A stretch of DNA of 64,000 bases from Sutcliffiella horikoshii (GCF_019931755.1 NZ_CP082918.1:3452001-3516000); one strand, 5' to 3'. Counted from the first letter of the stretch, positions 34,403 through 42,527 are shown. A program made the numbers and translations. Notes: generated by a model from the letters alone, not told the origin.

Positions 34403-34636
34403 ATGAGTACTATTCAACGTATCGCACTAGTACTGACTATTGTCGGAGCTATCAACTGGGGTTTGATTGGTTTCTTCCAATTCGATCTTGTAGCAGCTAT
34501 TTTTGGCGGCCAAAGCGCAGCCTTGTCCCGTATCATATACGGTCTGGTTGGAATCGCTGGACTAATCAATCTAGGACTTCTTTTCGTCCCATCTGAGCAG
34601 CACGAAAGAGAAATCGAACCAAGAACAACTCGATAA
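34403..34636 (+). CDS. yuzA: DUF378 membrane protein (YuzA-like)
   Basis: 77 residues with two helices. DUF378 signature IVGAINWGLIGFFQFDLVA and IIYGLVGIAGLINLGL. AGGAGGG before ATG. Function unknown. Divergent from the dehydrogenase and followed by a terminator; the gene beside yugI in B. subtilis is yuzA. Confidence 0.9.
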   Translation: MSTIQRIALVLTIVGAINWGLIGFFQFDLVAAIFGGQSAALSRIIYGLVGIAGLINLGLLFVPSEQHEREIEPRTTR

Positions 34637-34642
34637 ACCACA

Positions 34643-34680
34643 AAAGACCGCCTCTCACCGGGGGCGGTTTTCATTTTCTT
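34643..34680 (+). terminator. Terminator after yuzA
   Basis: GACCGCC and GGGCGGTT pair around TCTCACCGG and are followed by TTCATTTTCTT. Confidence 0.75.
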
Positions 34681-34706
34681 AGCAAAATTGTGGAACAGGT
34701 GAGTGG

Positions 34707-34811
34707 ATTGTTACTTTTCGGAGGTTGATTGTAACTAATTTGCTGGGTATTGTAACTAATTCGGCTTTGATTGTGACTTTTTTATGGGTTATTGTGATAA
34801 TTCGGAAATCG
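34707..34811. repeat. Five tandem 21-bp repeats (array 1)
   Basis: Five consecutive units of exactly 21 bases, each starting ATTGT: ATTGTTACTTTTCGG.., ATTGTAACTAATTTG.., ATTGTAACTAATTCGG.., ATTGTGACTTTTTTA.., ATTGTGATAATTCGG... The first 13 bases are conserved, the last about 8 variable. Noncoding. Lies between the yuzA terminator and palindromic element copy 4. Confidence 0.85.
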
Positions 34812-34841
34812 AAATGAAATTTTAGTTGTTGGTTAATCGAC

Positions 34842-34962
34842 GCTGTTTCTTTCCGCAAATGGCTTCGCTTTCCGCGGGACGGTGCCTCCTCGCTGCGCTG
34901 TGGGGTCTCAATCTACCGTTACTCCCCCGCTGGAGTCTCCGCCATTTGCTCCAATCCACAGC
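34842..34962 (+). repeat. Palindromic element copy 4, unit A
   Basis: GCTGT/ACAGC ends, GCAAATGGC/GCCATTTGC stem, GCCTCCTCG..GGGGTCTC centre. Slightly shorter than copy 2 (part of one arm missing before GTGCCTCC). Confidence 0.82.
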
Positions 34963-35035
34963 TAGAAATTACGTCAAGAACAGACAACCCGGTTATACGC
35001 CTTTTCATAAAGTCAAAGTTTAATGAAGTCACCTT

Positions 35036-35160
35036 GTTGATTGGAGTGGAAGGCGCGCAGACGCCCGGGGGAGGAAGGGACAGGTGAGACCCCGCAGGCG
35101 CAGCAGAGGAGGCTCACGGACCGCCCGCAGGCAAGCGAAGCGCCTGGAACGGAAATCAAC
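35036..35160 (-). repeat. Palindromic element copy 4, unit B
   Basis: GTTGATT/AATCAAC outer stem and the same interior as copies 1 and 2. Spacer to unit A about 73 bp with conserved GAAATTACGT and GAAGTCACCTT. Ends 27 bases past the yugI terminator T-run. Confidence 0.85.
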
Positions 35161-35186
35161 CGTATTTTACTTACCTCCTGTTAATC

Positions 35187-35220
35187 ATAAAAAAAAGACA
35201 CCCTGCACAGGATGCCTTTA
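35187..35220 (-). terminator. Terminator of yugI
   Basis: On the minus strand GGCATCCTGTGCAGGGTGTC forms a hairpin (one G-T pair), followed by eight T. Confidence 0.8.
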
Positions 35221-35230
35221 GTTAAGAAGA

Positions 35231-35638
35231 TTACTTCTTGATTAGGTCGTTACGGTTGGATTGCTCGATCCACTCTTCTAATTTGTCTTTAAGCGTGTTG
35301 AAACCGCCAGGAGCTGCTTCTGTGTGGTTTTTCACTACAGTAGCTTGACGCTTCTTAGGCTTTCTTGGTGCAGCTGCTGGAGCTTCAGCAGGAGCTTCTT
35401 GAGTAGCTTTGATGGACAAGCTGATTTTGTTGGACTTTTCGTCAACAGAAAGAACCTTTACTTGAACCTCATCGCCCATTTTTAAATGTTCGTTTACATC
35501 TTTCACATAACCGTGCGTAATTTCAGAAATATGAACAAGACCTTGAGTTTCTTCGTCAAGCGCAACGAACGCTCCGTAAGGTTGAATACCCGTTACTTTC
35601 CCAGTTAATACACTTCCAATTTCGAATTTATCAGACAT
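35231..35638 (-). CDS. yugI: S1 RNA-binding general stress protein (YugI, GSP13-like)
   Basis: 135 residues from ATG 35638 (AGGAGTG five bases upstream). One S1 domain at about 5-75: GSVLTGKVTGIQPYGAFVAL, GLVHISEITHGYVKDV, VKVLSVDEKSNKISLSI. A basic, alanine/proline-rich linker (APAAAPRKPKKRQ) and the tail FNTLKDKLEEWIEQSN follow. Ribosome- or RNA-associated stress protein. Confidence 0.93.
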   Translation of the reverse strand: MSDKFEIGSVLTGKVTGIQPYGAFVALDEETQGLVHISEITHGYVKDVNEHLKMGDEVQVKVLSVDEKSNKISLSIKATQEAPAEAPAAAPRKPKKRQATVVKNHTEAAPGGFNTLKDKLEEWIEQSNRNDLIKK

Positions 35639-35804
35639 GAAAACACTCCTAAATAATTTAATTTTTATACACATTGAACGCAATAAAAGATTATACCACA
35701 AATCCGATATTTAATCAAAAATACTTTTTTGCTTACTTGGAGTCCTTTTTATTATTTGTGCAATTTGTCGCTAATATCCTCTGAATTTAGAAAATAACCA
35801 TTTG

Positions 35805-36004
35805 TTCATGAAGGCTGTTTTCGTATTCTTTGTTGCTTTTTCGAATATTTGAACCAACCGTTATATTACTTACCTGTCGCGCTCTTTTCCCTGTTGCACT
35901 AAGAATACTACTTGCAAATTCTAAAGTTGTAAGCAGTAAAAAGTCCAATTGCCGACTTTTTACAAGTAAATAGCAACAATCTTTGAGAAAAGAGCCTTCA
36001 TGAA
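35805..36004. repeat. 200-bp imperfect palindrome with 18-bp terminal inverted repeats
   Basis: Left end TTCATGAAGGCTGTTTTC (35805-35822) and right end GAAAAGAGCCTTCATGAA (35987-36004) are complementary with one mismatch. An inner perfect repeat GTAAAAAGTC/GACTTTTTAC is at 35936-35963. Pieces with TTGTTGCT and GCTCTTTTC recur in both arms. No ORF. May be a MITE-like element or a structured leader upstream of the HTH gene. Confidence 0.7.
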
Positions 36005-36118
36005 GAACACAAAATGTTTATAAACTAATATAGAAAGAGTAAAAATATGTTCAAACTTTCTCTAGATTAAACATGGTATGATAAAAGTAAGAAATTGCTT
36101 ACATTGGAGGTAATCGGA

Positions 36119-36481
36119 ATGAGAAATATTGGGGAAAACATCCGCTTTTATCGGGAACGCGCAAAAATGACCGCTGCCGAGCTTGCTTTGAAGATCCGAG
36201 TTGGAACCGGCACCATTGAAAAATATGAAGCCGGCCTGCAAACACCTGACATGCAAACCATACTAAAAATTTCAACGGTTTTAGATGTACCTGCTTCCGA
36301 ACTATTAGAGTCCTTTACTTCCAAAAATTCTACAGGCCTAGATCCGGAACTGGAGGAATTAATCAAAGAAGTAGGGGTTAAAAGAGCGAAGTTAATTCTC
36401 AGGAAAGCTAAAGATTATACAGATGAAGACTTCTTAAATGTAATGCAAGTATTGTACGAAAAGAAATATAGCACTCAATAA
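36119..36481 (+). CDS. XRE-family helix-turn-helix regulator
   Basis: 120 residues from ATG 36119 (GGAGG eight bases upstream). HTH_XRE domain about 3-60: IGENIRFYRERAKMTAAELA, VGTGTIEKYEAGLQTPDMQT. The C-terminal half is a short helical region (KRAKLILRKAKDYTDEDFL) of unknown role. Target not known; it may regulate itself through the palindromic region upstream. Confidence 0.85.
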   Translation: MRNIGENIRFYRERAKMTAAELALKIRVGTGTIEKYEAGLQTPDMQTILKISTVLDVPASELLESFTSKNSTGLDPELEELIKEVGVKRAKLILRKAKDYTDEDFLNVMQVLYEKKYSTQ

Positions 36482-36520
36482 AGAATTTTCTTTAAAATCA
36501 GGTTTTAAAAATAAAAATCA

Positions 36521-36566
36521 TGGGAATACTTATACCATCAAGGCTTTCTAGTATTCCCCCTTTTGT
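36521..36566 (+). terminator. First hairpin after the HTH gene
   Basis: GGGAATACT/(C)TAGTATTCCC pair around a 20-base loop, followed by CCTTTTG. Modest U-run. Confidence 0.55.
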
Positions 36567-36568
36567 TA

Positions 36569-36605
36569 GGACCAAATCCACGTTGGATTTGGTCCCTTTT
36601 TTTTC
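36569..36605. terminator. Strong bidirectional terminator between HTH gene and alaT
   Basis: GGACCAAATCCA and TGGATTTGGTCC form a perfect 12-bp stem with CGT loop and T8 on the plus strand. The minus side has weaker T content. Confidence 0.9.
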
Positions 36606-37766
36606 CTAGCGAAATTGTTTTACAAAACGCTCCATTCTTTTTATCGCTTCCTGTAATTGTTCCAATGACGAAGCGTAGGAGCATCTCACATATCCTTCTC
36701 CACTTTCTCCGAACACATTGCCAGGAACGACCGCCACCTTTTCCTCCAACAATAATCTTTCTGCGAATTCTTGTGAGCTAAGTCCGGTCTCTTTTACAGA
36801 AGGGAAAGCATAAAATGCTCCACCAGGATTATGACAGTGCAGCCCTAACTCGTTCAGTGAAGCCACAAAATAATTTCGTCTCCTGCGATAACTTTTTTTC
36901 ATTGCTTCAATATCTTGACGACCGTTCTTTAACGCTTCAATTGCACCATACTGTGCCATGGTTGAAGCGCACATCATGGCATACTGATGGATTTTCAGCA
37001 TTGCTTCTATAATGTCTGTCGGCCCGGCTACAAAGCCCAAGCGCCACCCCGTCATGGCAAAGCCTTTTGAAAAACCAGAAATCAGGATGGTTCTTTCCTT
37101 CATTCCAGGAAGAGTTGCAAAGCTGGTAAACTTCTCGTCAAAGCTGAGCTCTGCATAAATTTCATCCGATAAAATCAGCAAGTCATGTTTTTCTACAAGA
37201 CGACTCACTTGGATTAGTTCGTCCTTTGAAAGCATGGTACCAGTCGGGTTGTTTGGAAAACATAGAAGTATCGCCTTCGTTCTCTCTGTAATGGAGCTTT
37301 CCAATACGTCAAAGTCGATGCTGAACCCTTTCTCTGCATCTGCTCCGACTCTAACGGCAGTGCCGCCAACCAATTCAATAAGCGGCGCATAGGAAACGAA
37401 ACAAGGTTCAATGACAATCACTTCATCCCCCGGGTCAACAATCGCACGGATGGAGAGATCCAACGCCTGACTTGCCCCCACTGTGACAATCACGTCGGTT
37501 TCAGGTCTATACTCTACTTCAAATTGCTCGACCAAATATCGGCTGATTTCATTTCTTAATTCCAGCAATCCTGCATTTGCTGTATATGATGTATGACCAT
37601 TATGTAAAGAAGCAATGCAAGCTTCCCTCACTCCCCATGATGTTACGAAGTCCGGTTCGCCCACACCTAAAGAGATAACACCTTCCATATTCGCAGCTAA
37701 ATCGAAGAAACGACGAATCCCAGAAGGCTGAAGTTTTTGTACATGTTGTGCTACTCTGTTTCTCAT
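36606..37766 (-). CDS. alaT: Pyridoxal-phosphate aminotransferase (alanine transaminase AlaT/YugH)
   Basis: 386 residues, class I/II fold. SLGVGEPDFVTSWGVREA substrate region, PLP-binding Asn/Asp/Tyr (NNPTG, LSDEIYAELSF), Schiff-base Lys in ISGFSKGFAMTGWRLG and final Arg in VRCSYASS. Converts pyruvate and glutamate to alanine and 2-oxoglutarate by analogy with B. subtilis YugH. Overlaps the upstream Lrp-family gene by ATGA, as in the alaR-alaT operon. Confidence 0.9.
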   Translation of the reverse strand: MRNRVAQHVQKLQPSGIRRFFDLAANMEGVISLGVGEPDFVTSWGVREACIASLHNGHTSYTANAGLLELRNEISRYLVEQFEVEYRPETDVIVTVGASQALDLSIRAIVDPGDEVIVIEPCFVSYAPLIELVGGTAVRVGADAEKGFSIDFDVLESSITERTKAILLCFPNNPTGTMLSKDELIQVSRLVEKHDLLILSDEIYAELSFDEKFTSFATLPGMKERTILISGFSKGFAMTGWRLGFVAGPTDIIEAMLKIHQYAMMCASTMAQYGAIEALKNGRQDIEAMKKSYRRRRNYFVASLNELGLHCHNPGGAFYAFPSVKETGLSSQEFAERLLLEEKVAVVPGNVFGESGEGYVRCSYASSLEQLQEAIKRMERFVKQFR

Positions 37767-38263
37767 GGGGACACCACAATTCGGCGGTCATCTTCTCCCT
37801 GATCAAAGATGGTTCCATCATGCTTATATTTCTTTAAAATAAAGTGGGTAGTTGTAGAGATTACCGAGTCCAGTGTAGAAAGCTTTTCAGAAACGAAATT
37901 TGCAACCTGGGAGAGTGATTTCCCTTCTATTACGACTGATAAGTCATACGCTCCCGACATCAAATAAACAGATTTGACTTCAGGGAACCGATAAATATTT
38001 TTAGCTATCTCATCGAAACCTACCTCACGCTTCGGAGTCACCTTCACGTCAATCATCGCTGTCACACCTTCAAAGTTGTCGACCTTGCGCCAATCTATCA
38101 CCGCCCCATATTCAACGACGATTCTTTGTTCTTCCAACTTTTGCAGCATATTCTCAGTTTCCGCTTCTGTCAGTTCCATCATTTTGGAAAGTACATCTAT
38201 ATTCATTCTTCCGTTTTCTTCAATAATCTGGAGCAAGTCCAATTCTTTTTCCGTTAATTGCAT
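37763..38263 (-). CDS. alaR: Lrp/AsnC family regulator (AlaR/YugG)
   Basis: 166 residues. N-terminal winged HTH about 1-60 (LLQIIEENGRMNIDVLSKMM), C-terminal RAM ligand-binding domain (VKTVYLMSGAYDLSVVIEG-like: VKSVYLMSGAYDLSVVIEGK). Expected to sense alanine and control the downstream aminotransferase, with which it overlaps. Confidence 0.9.
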   Translation of the reverse strand: MQLTEKELDLLQIIEENGRMNIDVLSKMMELTEAETENMLQKLEEQRIVVEYGAVIDWRKVDNFEGVTAMIDVKVTPKREVGFDEIAKNIYRFPEVKSVYLMSGAYDLSVVIEGKSLSQVANFVSEKLSTLDSVISTTTHFILKKYKHDGTIFDQGEDDRRIVVSP

Positions 38264-38428
38264 ACGCTCATCCCATCTCCTTCATATAAACATTGACTCA
38301 TTATAGCAAATATTCCGCCTTAATGTATTACGATTATTTTACAGAACACATTCAAAAAAATACACAGGTTTGAAATAGCAAAGAGAGGATAAAATACCTA
38401 TAACTATTCAAACTCAGGAGGGACAGAG

Positions 38429-39262
38429 ATGCAAACCAATCAATTTACGACTAATATTGCAGGAATCAATGTGTTTTATGAATTTCACCATGACTCTCCC
38501 TTTATCAATAAACCGACACTTGTCCTTATCCATGGGTTTCTTTCTTCCTCCTTCAGTTTTCGTCGCTTAATTCCATTGTTGACGAAAGAATACACAGTAC
38601 TCGCCATTGATCTACCGCCATTTGGCAAAAGCGAAAAATCCAAAAAATTTGTTTATTCATATGAGAATATGGCTAAAGTGGTGATTTCCCTTCTTGAAAA
38701 GCTGGGGATAAACCGCACTGTTTTAATCGGTCATTCAATGGGGGGACAGATTTCTTTAAATATCAGCAATCAGAAACCCGAACTTGTAGAAAAAGTCGTC
38801 CTGTTGTGCAGTTCAGGCTATTTAAAAAGGATGAGCAGGTCTGTCATCTACTCTTCGCGAATCCCATATTTCTATATTTGGTTGAAATATTGGCTGGCGA
38901 GACAGGGCCCAATCCAGAACTTATTGAACGTGGTATATGATCATTCTTTAATTGATGAGGAGATGATCGCAGGATATACGGAACCTTTCTATGACGATCA
39001 AATTTTTGTGGCCTTGACTAGAATGATTCGCGATCGGGAAGGTGATCTTGCTGCGGAGATATTAAGAAAGATTGAAACACCGAGTCTTTTGATATGGGGG
39101 GAAGAGGATAAAGTTGTTCCTTTAGAGGTCGGAAAGAGACTCCATAGAGACTTGCCAAATTCCAGGTTGATCACCTATAAAAAAACGGGGCATCTTCTAC
39201 CTGAAGAAAAGCCGCAAGATGTGTTTGATAACATTCTGGACTTTCTGCAAACTTCCCCATAA
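38429..39262 (+). CDS. yugF: Alpha/beta hydrolase (YugF)
   Basis: 277 residues, soluble. Oxyanion motif LIHGFLSSSF, nucleophile elbow IGHSMGGQIS, Asp in LLIWGEEDKVVP and His in YKKTGHLLPEE. Substrate unknown. Well placed AGGAGGGA before ATG. Monocistronic, closed by a terminator. Confidence 0.9.
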   Translation: MQTNQFTTNIAGINVFYEFHHDSPFINKPTLVLIHGFLSSSFSFRRLIPLLTKEYTVLAIDLPPFGKSEKSKKFVYSYENMAKVVISLLEKLGINRTVLIGHSMGGQISLNISNQKPELVEKVVLLCSSGYLKRMSRSVIYSSRIPYFYIWLKYWLARQGPIQNLLNVVYDHSLIDEEMIAGYTEPFYDDQIFVALTRMIRDREGDLAAEILRKIETPSLLIWGEEDKVVPLEVGKRLHRDLPNSRLITYKKTGHLLPEEKPQDVFDNILDFLQTSP

Positions 39263-39264
39263 GG

Positions 39265-39302
39265 AAAGGAGAAAAGCTCTCAATGGCTTTTCTCCTTTTT
39301 AT
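39265..39302 (+). terminator. Terminator after yugF
   Basis: AAAGGAGAAAAGC and GGCTTTTCTCCTTT pair around TCTCAAT, followed by TTT. Confidence 0.85.
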
Positions 39303-39343
39303 GACGAAGCTAATTTTCATGACAATTATGATTCCAAGGCTTA

Positions 39344-39607
39344 TTATAGAGAACAAGAATCCTCTTCATTTTTTATCATCATTAGCTCTTTCGCTTTGTC
39401 CTTGCATTTGGAAATGGGAATAAATTGCTCAAAGGAGAATTCATAAATAGCTTGAATTTTTTTGGCTAATTGGTCTATATCATCAAGTTCATGCACTGCT
39501 TGTACAACATCCACACATTCCGTATCGTAGGCATCCACACCATACCCAAGTGGATCCCATTGCAATAAGTTTTCCATTAACCTAACATTCACACTGGCTT
39601 TTATCAT
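39344..39607 (-). CDS. yugE: DUF1871 family protein (YugE)
   Basis: 87 residues, small helical protein. LLQWDPLGYGVDAYDTECVD and IQAIYEFSFEQFIPISKC are the family pattern. Function unknown. In B. subtilis yugE also lies between yugF and patB. Confidence 0.88.
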   Translation of the reverse strand: MIKASVNVRLMENLLQWDPLGYGVDAYDTECVDVVQAVHELDDIDQLAKKIQAIYEFSFEQFIPISKCKDKAKELMMIKNEEDSCSL

Positions 39608-39712
39608 GAAACTTTCACCTTGCTTTCAAGAACATTTACTGCATATTATACCTTGTTTTCACCAAATTGTTTAGCAGACTAGATTCTAACTGATTGGAGG
39701 CGACAAACACAT

Positions 39713-40882
39713 ATGAAATCCTATGACTTCAATGAATCCATCAATAGGAAAAATACTTCTAGTGTCAAATGGGACGAAACTGGTCGCGTTTTCGGAAGTA
39801 GCGATGTATTGCCGATGTGGGTTGCAGATATGGACTTTCAGGCACCACAGGAAGTAACCAAAGCAATTATGGATAAGGCACAGCATGGAATATACGGCTA
39901 CACAGCCATTTCCACGTCCGTTGACGATGCTGTTTCAAGCTGGTTTCAAAAACAACACGGCTGGGAGCTTAAACAAGAGTGGCTTACTTATATTTCAGGT
40001 GTGGTTCCAGCACTAAGCGCGACCATCCAAACCTTTTCAAATCCAGGTGATAAGGTCATTGTTTTTTCTCCTGTCTATTATCCTTTTTATGACATGGTTA
40101 CATATAATGACCGTAAACTGATTACTAGTCCGATGGAATATAGAAATGGCCGTTATTACATGGATCTTCAGGATTTTGAAGCGAAACTAGATGGCGATGT
40201 GAAACTCCTTTTATTATGCAACCCTCATAACCCGGGTGGAACAGTATGGACTCGGGAGGAATTAGAGCAACTTGGAAAGATCTGTGTAAAGCACAATGTA
40301 ATCATCGTTTCCGATGACATACATGCCGATCTAGTATTTGAAAATCACACATATAATGCCATTGCCTTTATTTCTGATGATATTGCCAGGCAGACTGTTA
40401 CTTGTATTGCTCCGACCAAGACTTTTAACATAGCTGGATTACAGGCTGCCGCTATGGTCACTTCTAATGATTCTTTCCGTGAAAAGTTGGAGCTTTTCAT
40501 GAAAAAGCAGGGCCATTTTTTGTTGAACATGCTAGGTGTTTCAGCAATGGAAGCAGCTTACAGGCATGGGAAGCCGTGGCTTGACGAAGTGTTGGATTAT
40601 ATAGAAGACAACATGGATTACGCAGTGGAATATATTCAGAAAGAGATTCCTGGTGTTGACGCAAGCAAGCCGGAAGGGACTTACCTGCTCTGGATTGATT
40701 GCAGGAAGCTAGGATTAGGAGAAGAAGAATTAAAGCGACTCCTCCTTCATAAAGGAAAGCTGGCCCTTGAGTCCGGGGGCAAGTTCGGAAAAGAAGGAAA
40801 CGGCTTTGTTCGGATGAATGTCGCCTGCACAAAAACCACCCTACAAGAAGGCCTCCTAAGACTAAAAACTGCCCTGAGTTAA
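39713..40882 (+). CDS. patB: Cystathionine beta-lyase / C-S lyase PatB
   Basis: 389 residues, MalY/PatB-type PLP enzyme. LPMWVADMDFQAPQEVTKAI start region, LLCNPHNPGGTVW, VSDDIHADLVF and the Schiff-base Lys in APTKTFNIAGLQAA. Cleaves cystathionine or S-conjugates, releasing homocysteine or thiols, with pyruvate and ammonia. GGAGGCG site before ATG. Confidence 0.93.
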   Translation: MKSYDFNESINRKNTSSVKWDETGRVFGSSDVLPMWVADMDFQAPQEVTKAIMDKAQHGIYGYTAISTSVDDAVSSWFQKQHGWELKQEWLTYISGVVPALSATIQTFSNPGDKVIVFSPVYYPFYDMVTYNDRKLITSPMEYRNGRYYMDLQDFEAKLDGDVKLLLLCNPHNPGGTVWTREELEQLGKICVKHNVIIVSDDIHADLVFENHTYNAIAFISDDIARQTVTCIAPTKTFNIAGLQAAAMVTSNDSFREKLELFMKKQGHFLLNMLGVSAMEAAYRHGKPWLDEVLDYIEDNMDYAVEYIQKEIPGVDASKPEGTYLLWIDCRKLGLGEEELKRLLLHKGKLALESGGKFGKEGNGFVRMNVACTKTTLQEGLLRLKTALS

Positions 40883-40906
40883 TAGAATGAGTTTGAAGAA
40901 ACCCTA

Positions 40907-41034
40907 GCTGATAATTGAAGCAAAAGGCGAAGACTCCTGAGGGAGATAGCGCTAGGTGGAGACCCCGCAGGCGTAGCCGAGGAGGCTCCAGCAGCGCCCC
41001 TAGGAAAGCGAAGCCATTTGCGGAAATTATCAGC
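40907..41034 (-). repeat. Palindromic element copy 5 (single unit, inverted relative to copy 3)
   Basis: Outer stem GCTGATAATT/AATTATCAGC. The interior equals copy 3 except for one internal base noticed (GCTAC for GCTTC). The 4-base blocks at the ends (ATAA/TTAT versus TGGA/TCCA in copy 3) differ but remain complementary. Lies 13 bases past the T-run of the phosphatase terminator. Confidence 0.9.
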
Positions 41035-41046
41035 GGTGTTATATAA

Positions 41047-41085
41047 AAAAAATAAGGGTTATGCAGCACGATGCTTGCATAACCC
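41047..41085 (-). terminator. Terminator of the histidine phosphatase gene
   Basis: On the minus strand GGGTTATGCA and TGCATAACCC form a perfect stem around AGCATCGTGC, followed by TTATTTTTTTT. Confidence 0.9.
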
Positions 41086-41087
41086 GA

Positions 41088-41693
41088 TTACATATTGTAT
41101 AAGTGCTCAGAACAATTCAACGAAACAACAGACAATCCCTCGTCATTTTTCCTTATAATATGCATTCCTGTATCTCCTGTCGGGAACCTGACGTTCGTAT
41201 GAACAGGCAACTGCAATAGTGCTCTCAATAAATTGGATATGGTCCCCCCATGCGAGACAATAGCAATCCTCACAACAGCTGAACTTTCAGCCAAGATCTT
41301 GGATAATGCCGTTTCGACTCTCATGCGGAATTCAATTTCAGACTCCCCGTTTTGAATTCTTTCATGAGGTTTTCTTCCTCCCGGCGGCAATGGATATTTT
41401 GTCGCTGCCACTTCTCTAGGCAAGCCCGCCAAAACCCCATTGTTATATTCCATCAGACTTGGTTCTTTAATTAACATGCAGCCCACTTCCTCGGCCAATA
41501 TGGCGGCCGTTTCTGACGCCCTTTTTAATGTACTTGTCCATATGATATCTGGAGGACAATGCTCGTTTAATCGGCAAGCCAGCCTTTTTGCCTGCATCCT
41601 GCCAAGTTCCGTTAAGGGATAATCGGCTCTCCCCTCATGAACTTGGAGAATATCTGCTTCTGATTGTCCATGCCTTATTAATAGTATCTCCAA
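41088..41693 (-). CDS. Histidine phosphatase family protein
   Basis: 201 residues. Catalytic RHG motif at the N-terminus (LLIRHGQSEADI), second Arg in WTSTLKRASETA, and second His in AIVSHGGTISNLL. Phosphoglycerate-mutase-like phosphatase; the substrate cannot be read from sequence. Confidence 0.9.
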   Translation of the reverse strand: MEILLIRHGQSEADILQVHEGRADYPLTELGRMQAKRLACRLNEHCPPDIIWTSTLKRASETAAILAEEVGCMLIKEPSLMEYNNGVLAGLPREVAATKYPLPPGGRKPHERIQNGESEIEFRMRVETALSKILAESSAVVRIAIVSHGGTISNLLRALLQLPVHTNVRFPTGDTGMHIIRKNDEGLSVVSLNCSEHLYNM

Positions 41694-41792
41694 AGATGCA
41701 ACCCCCTTTATCTATAAATTTAAAATTATCTCAAAACTATGAACTATGTCAATAAGATTACGAATATTTCTTTAATAATACAAAGTGAAAGT

Positions 41793-41823
41793 AAAAAAAC
41801 ACACCCCATTGAGTGTGTCTTTG
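41793..41823 (-). terminator. Terminator of the SOD-like gene
   Basis: On the minus strand ACACACTC...GGGTGTGT forms a hairpin around AATG, followed by seven T. Confidence 0.75.
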
Positions 41824-41830
41824 ATTGAAG

Positions 41831-42406
41831 TTATTTTTCCTCAGCTTCGTCAACTGGTTCTTCTACCGCTTCATTTTTCTCTGCTACTTCTTTGGTTATA
41901 ACACCGCATGCTATTCTCTCTCCAGAGTCACCTGCAGGCTGCGTCATGCCATCATCAATGTTTTCTGTAATGATAATAGCTGTTCCATCTTTCCCAAACA
42001 AAGAGGTCTTTCCTTCCTCCAACGTTGCTTGAGGTGCCATTAATTCTGCAATGACCGTCCCGTCATCTTCCACAATGATATTTGGCAAATCTCCCACATG
42101 TGCTCCTTCAGGATGCATTAAGCCATGCTGTTTGTCATCAGGGTTAAAGTGATTGCCTGCCGTTTTAAAATCCGGTGCATCGCATAAACCTGTTTCATGA
42201 ATATGTACAGCATGCTCTCCAGGAGGAAGCCCCTCTAGATTTAATTCAATCTTGACACCATTTGGGTCTTCCGAAACTTTTGCCACTCCAAGGGAGTCAC
42301 CAGTACCATTAAATATCTCTACATCAAGTGCCGTTATCTTGCTCTCCATACAACCTGTCAGGATTAAGCATATTAAAAAAGTCAGGGTAAATATTTTAGC
42401 TCGCAT
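41831..42406 (-). CDS. Cu/Zn superoxide dismutase-like lipoprotein
   Basis: 191 residues. Signal peptide with lipobox LTGC (Cys about 19). SOD_Cu domain: HIH copper ligands in HAVHIHETG, bridging His in AGNHFNP, zinc ligands in KQHG and AHVGDLPN, disulfide Cys in GLC and RIACGVI, and the conserved Arg. The last copper His, normally in a VxIHA-type strand, is Thr here (AIIITEN). Acidic tail. It may bind metal or protect the surface, but full SOD activity is doubtful. B. subtilis YojM also lacks one copper ligand, at another site. Confidence 0.88.
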   Translation of the reverse strand: MRAKIFTLTFLICLILTGCMESKITALDVEIFNGTGDSLGVAKVSEDPNGVKIELNLEGLPPGEHAVHIHETGLCDAPDFKTAGNHFNPDDKQHGLMHPEGAHVGDLPNIIVEDDGTVIAELMAPQATLEEGKTSLFGKDGTAIIITENIDDGMTQPAGDSGERIACGVITKEVAEKNEAVEEPVDEAEEK

Positions 42407-42479
42407 AAACTAGTTGACCTCCAATTAGTCGTTTACCAGAGTTTCCCCGAAAATGATGGGGAATATGTTTTTCTATAAC

Positions 42480-42513
42480 AAAAAAAGGCTCACTCACCAA
42501 TTTCGGTGAATGA
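42480..42513 (-). terminator. Terminator of the 67-residue membrane protein gene
   Basis: On the minus strand GGTTCATTCACC and GGTGAGTGAGCC pair around GAAATT, followed by seven T. Confidence 0.85.
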
Positions 42514-42527
42514 ACCTCTACACTTTT

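Noticed and set aside
34707..34811. Possible CRISPR array at the 21-bp repeats
   Set aside because: Period too short, no repeat-spacer layout, no cas genes.
40497..41069. 190-codon minus ORF across palindromic element copy 5
   Set aside because: GC-rich palindromes create long spurious frames; it overlaps patB antisense and lacks an RBS.
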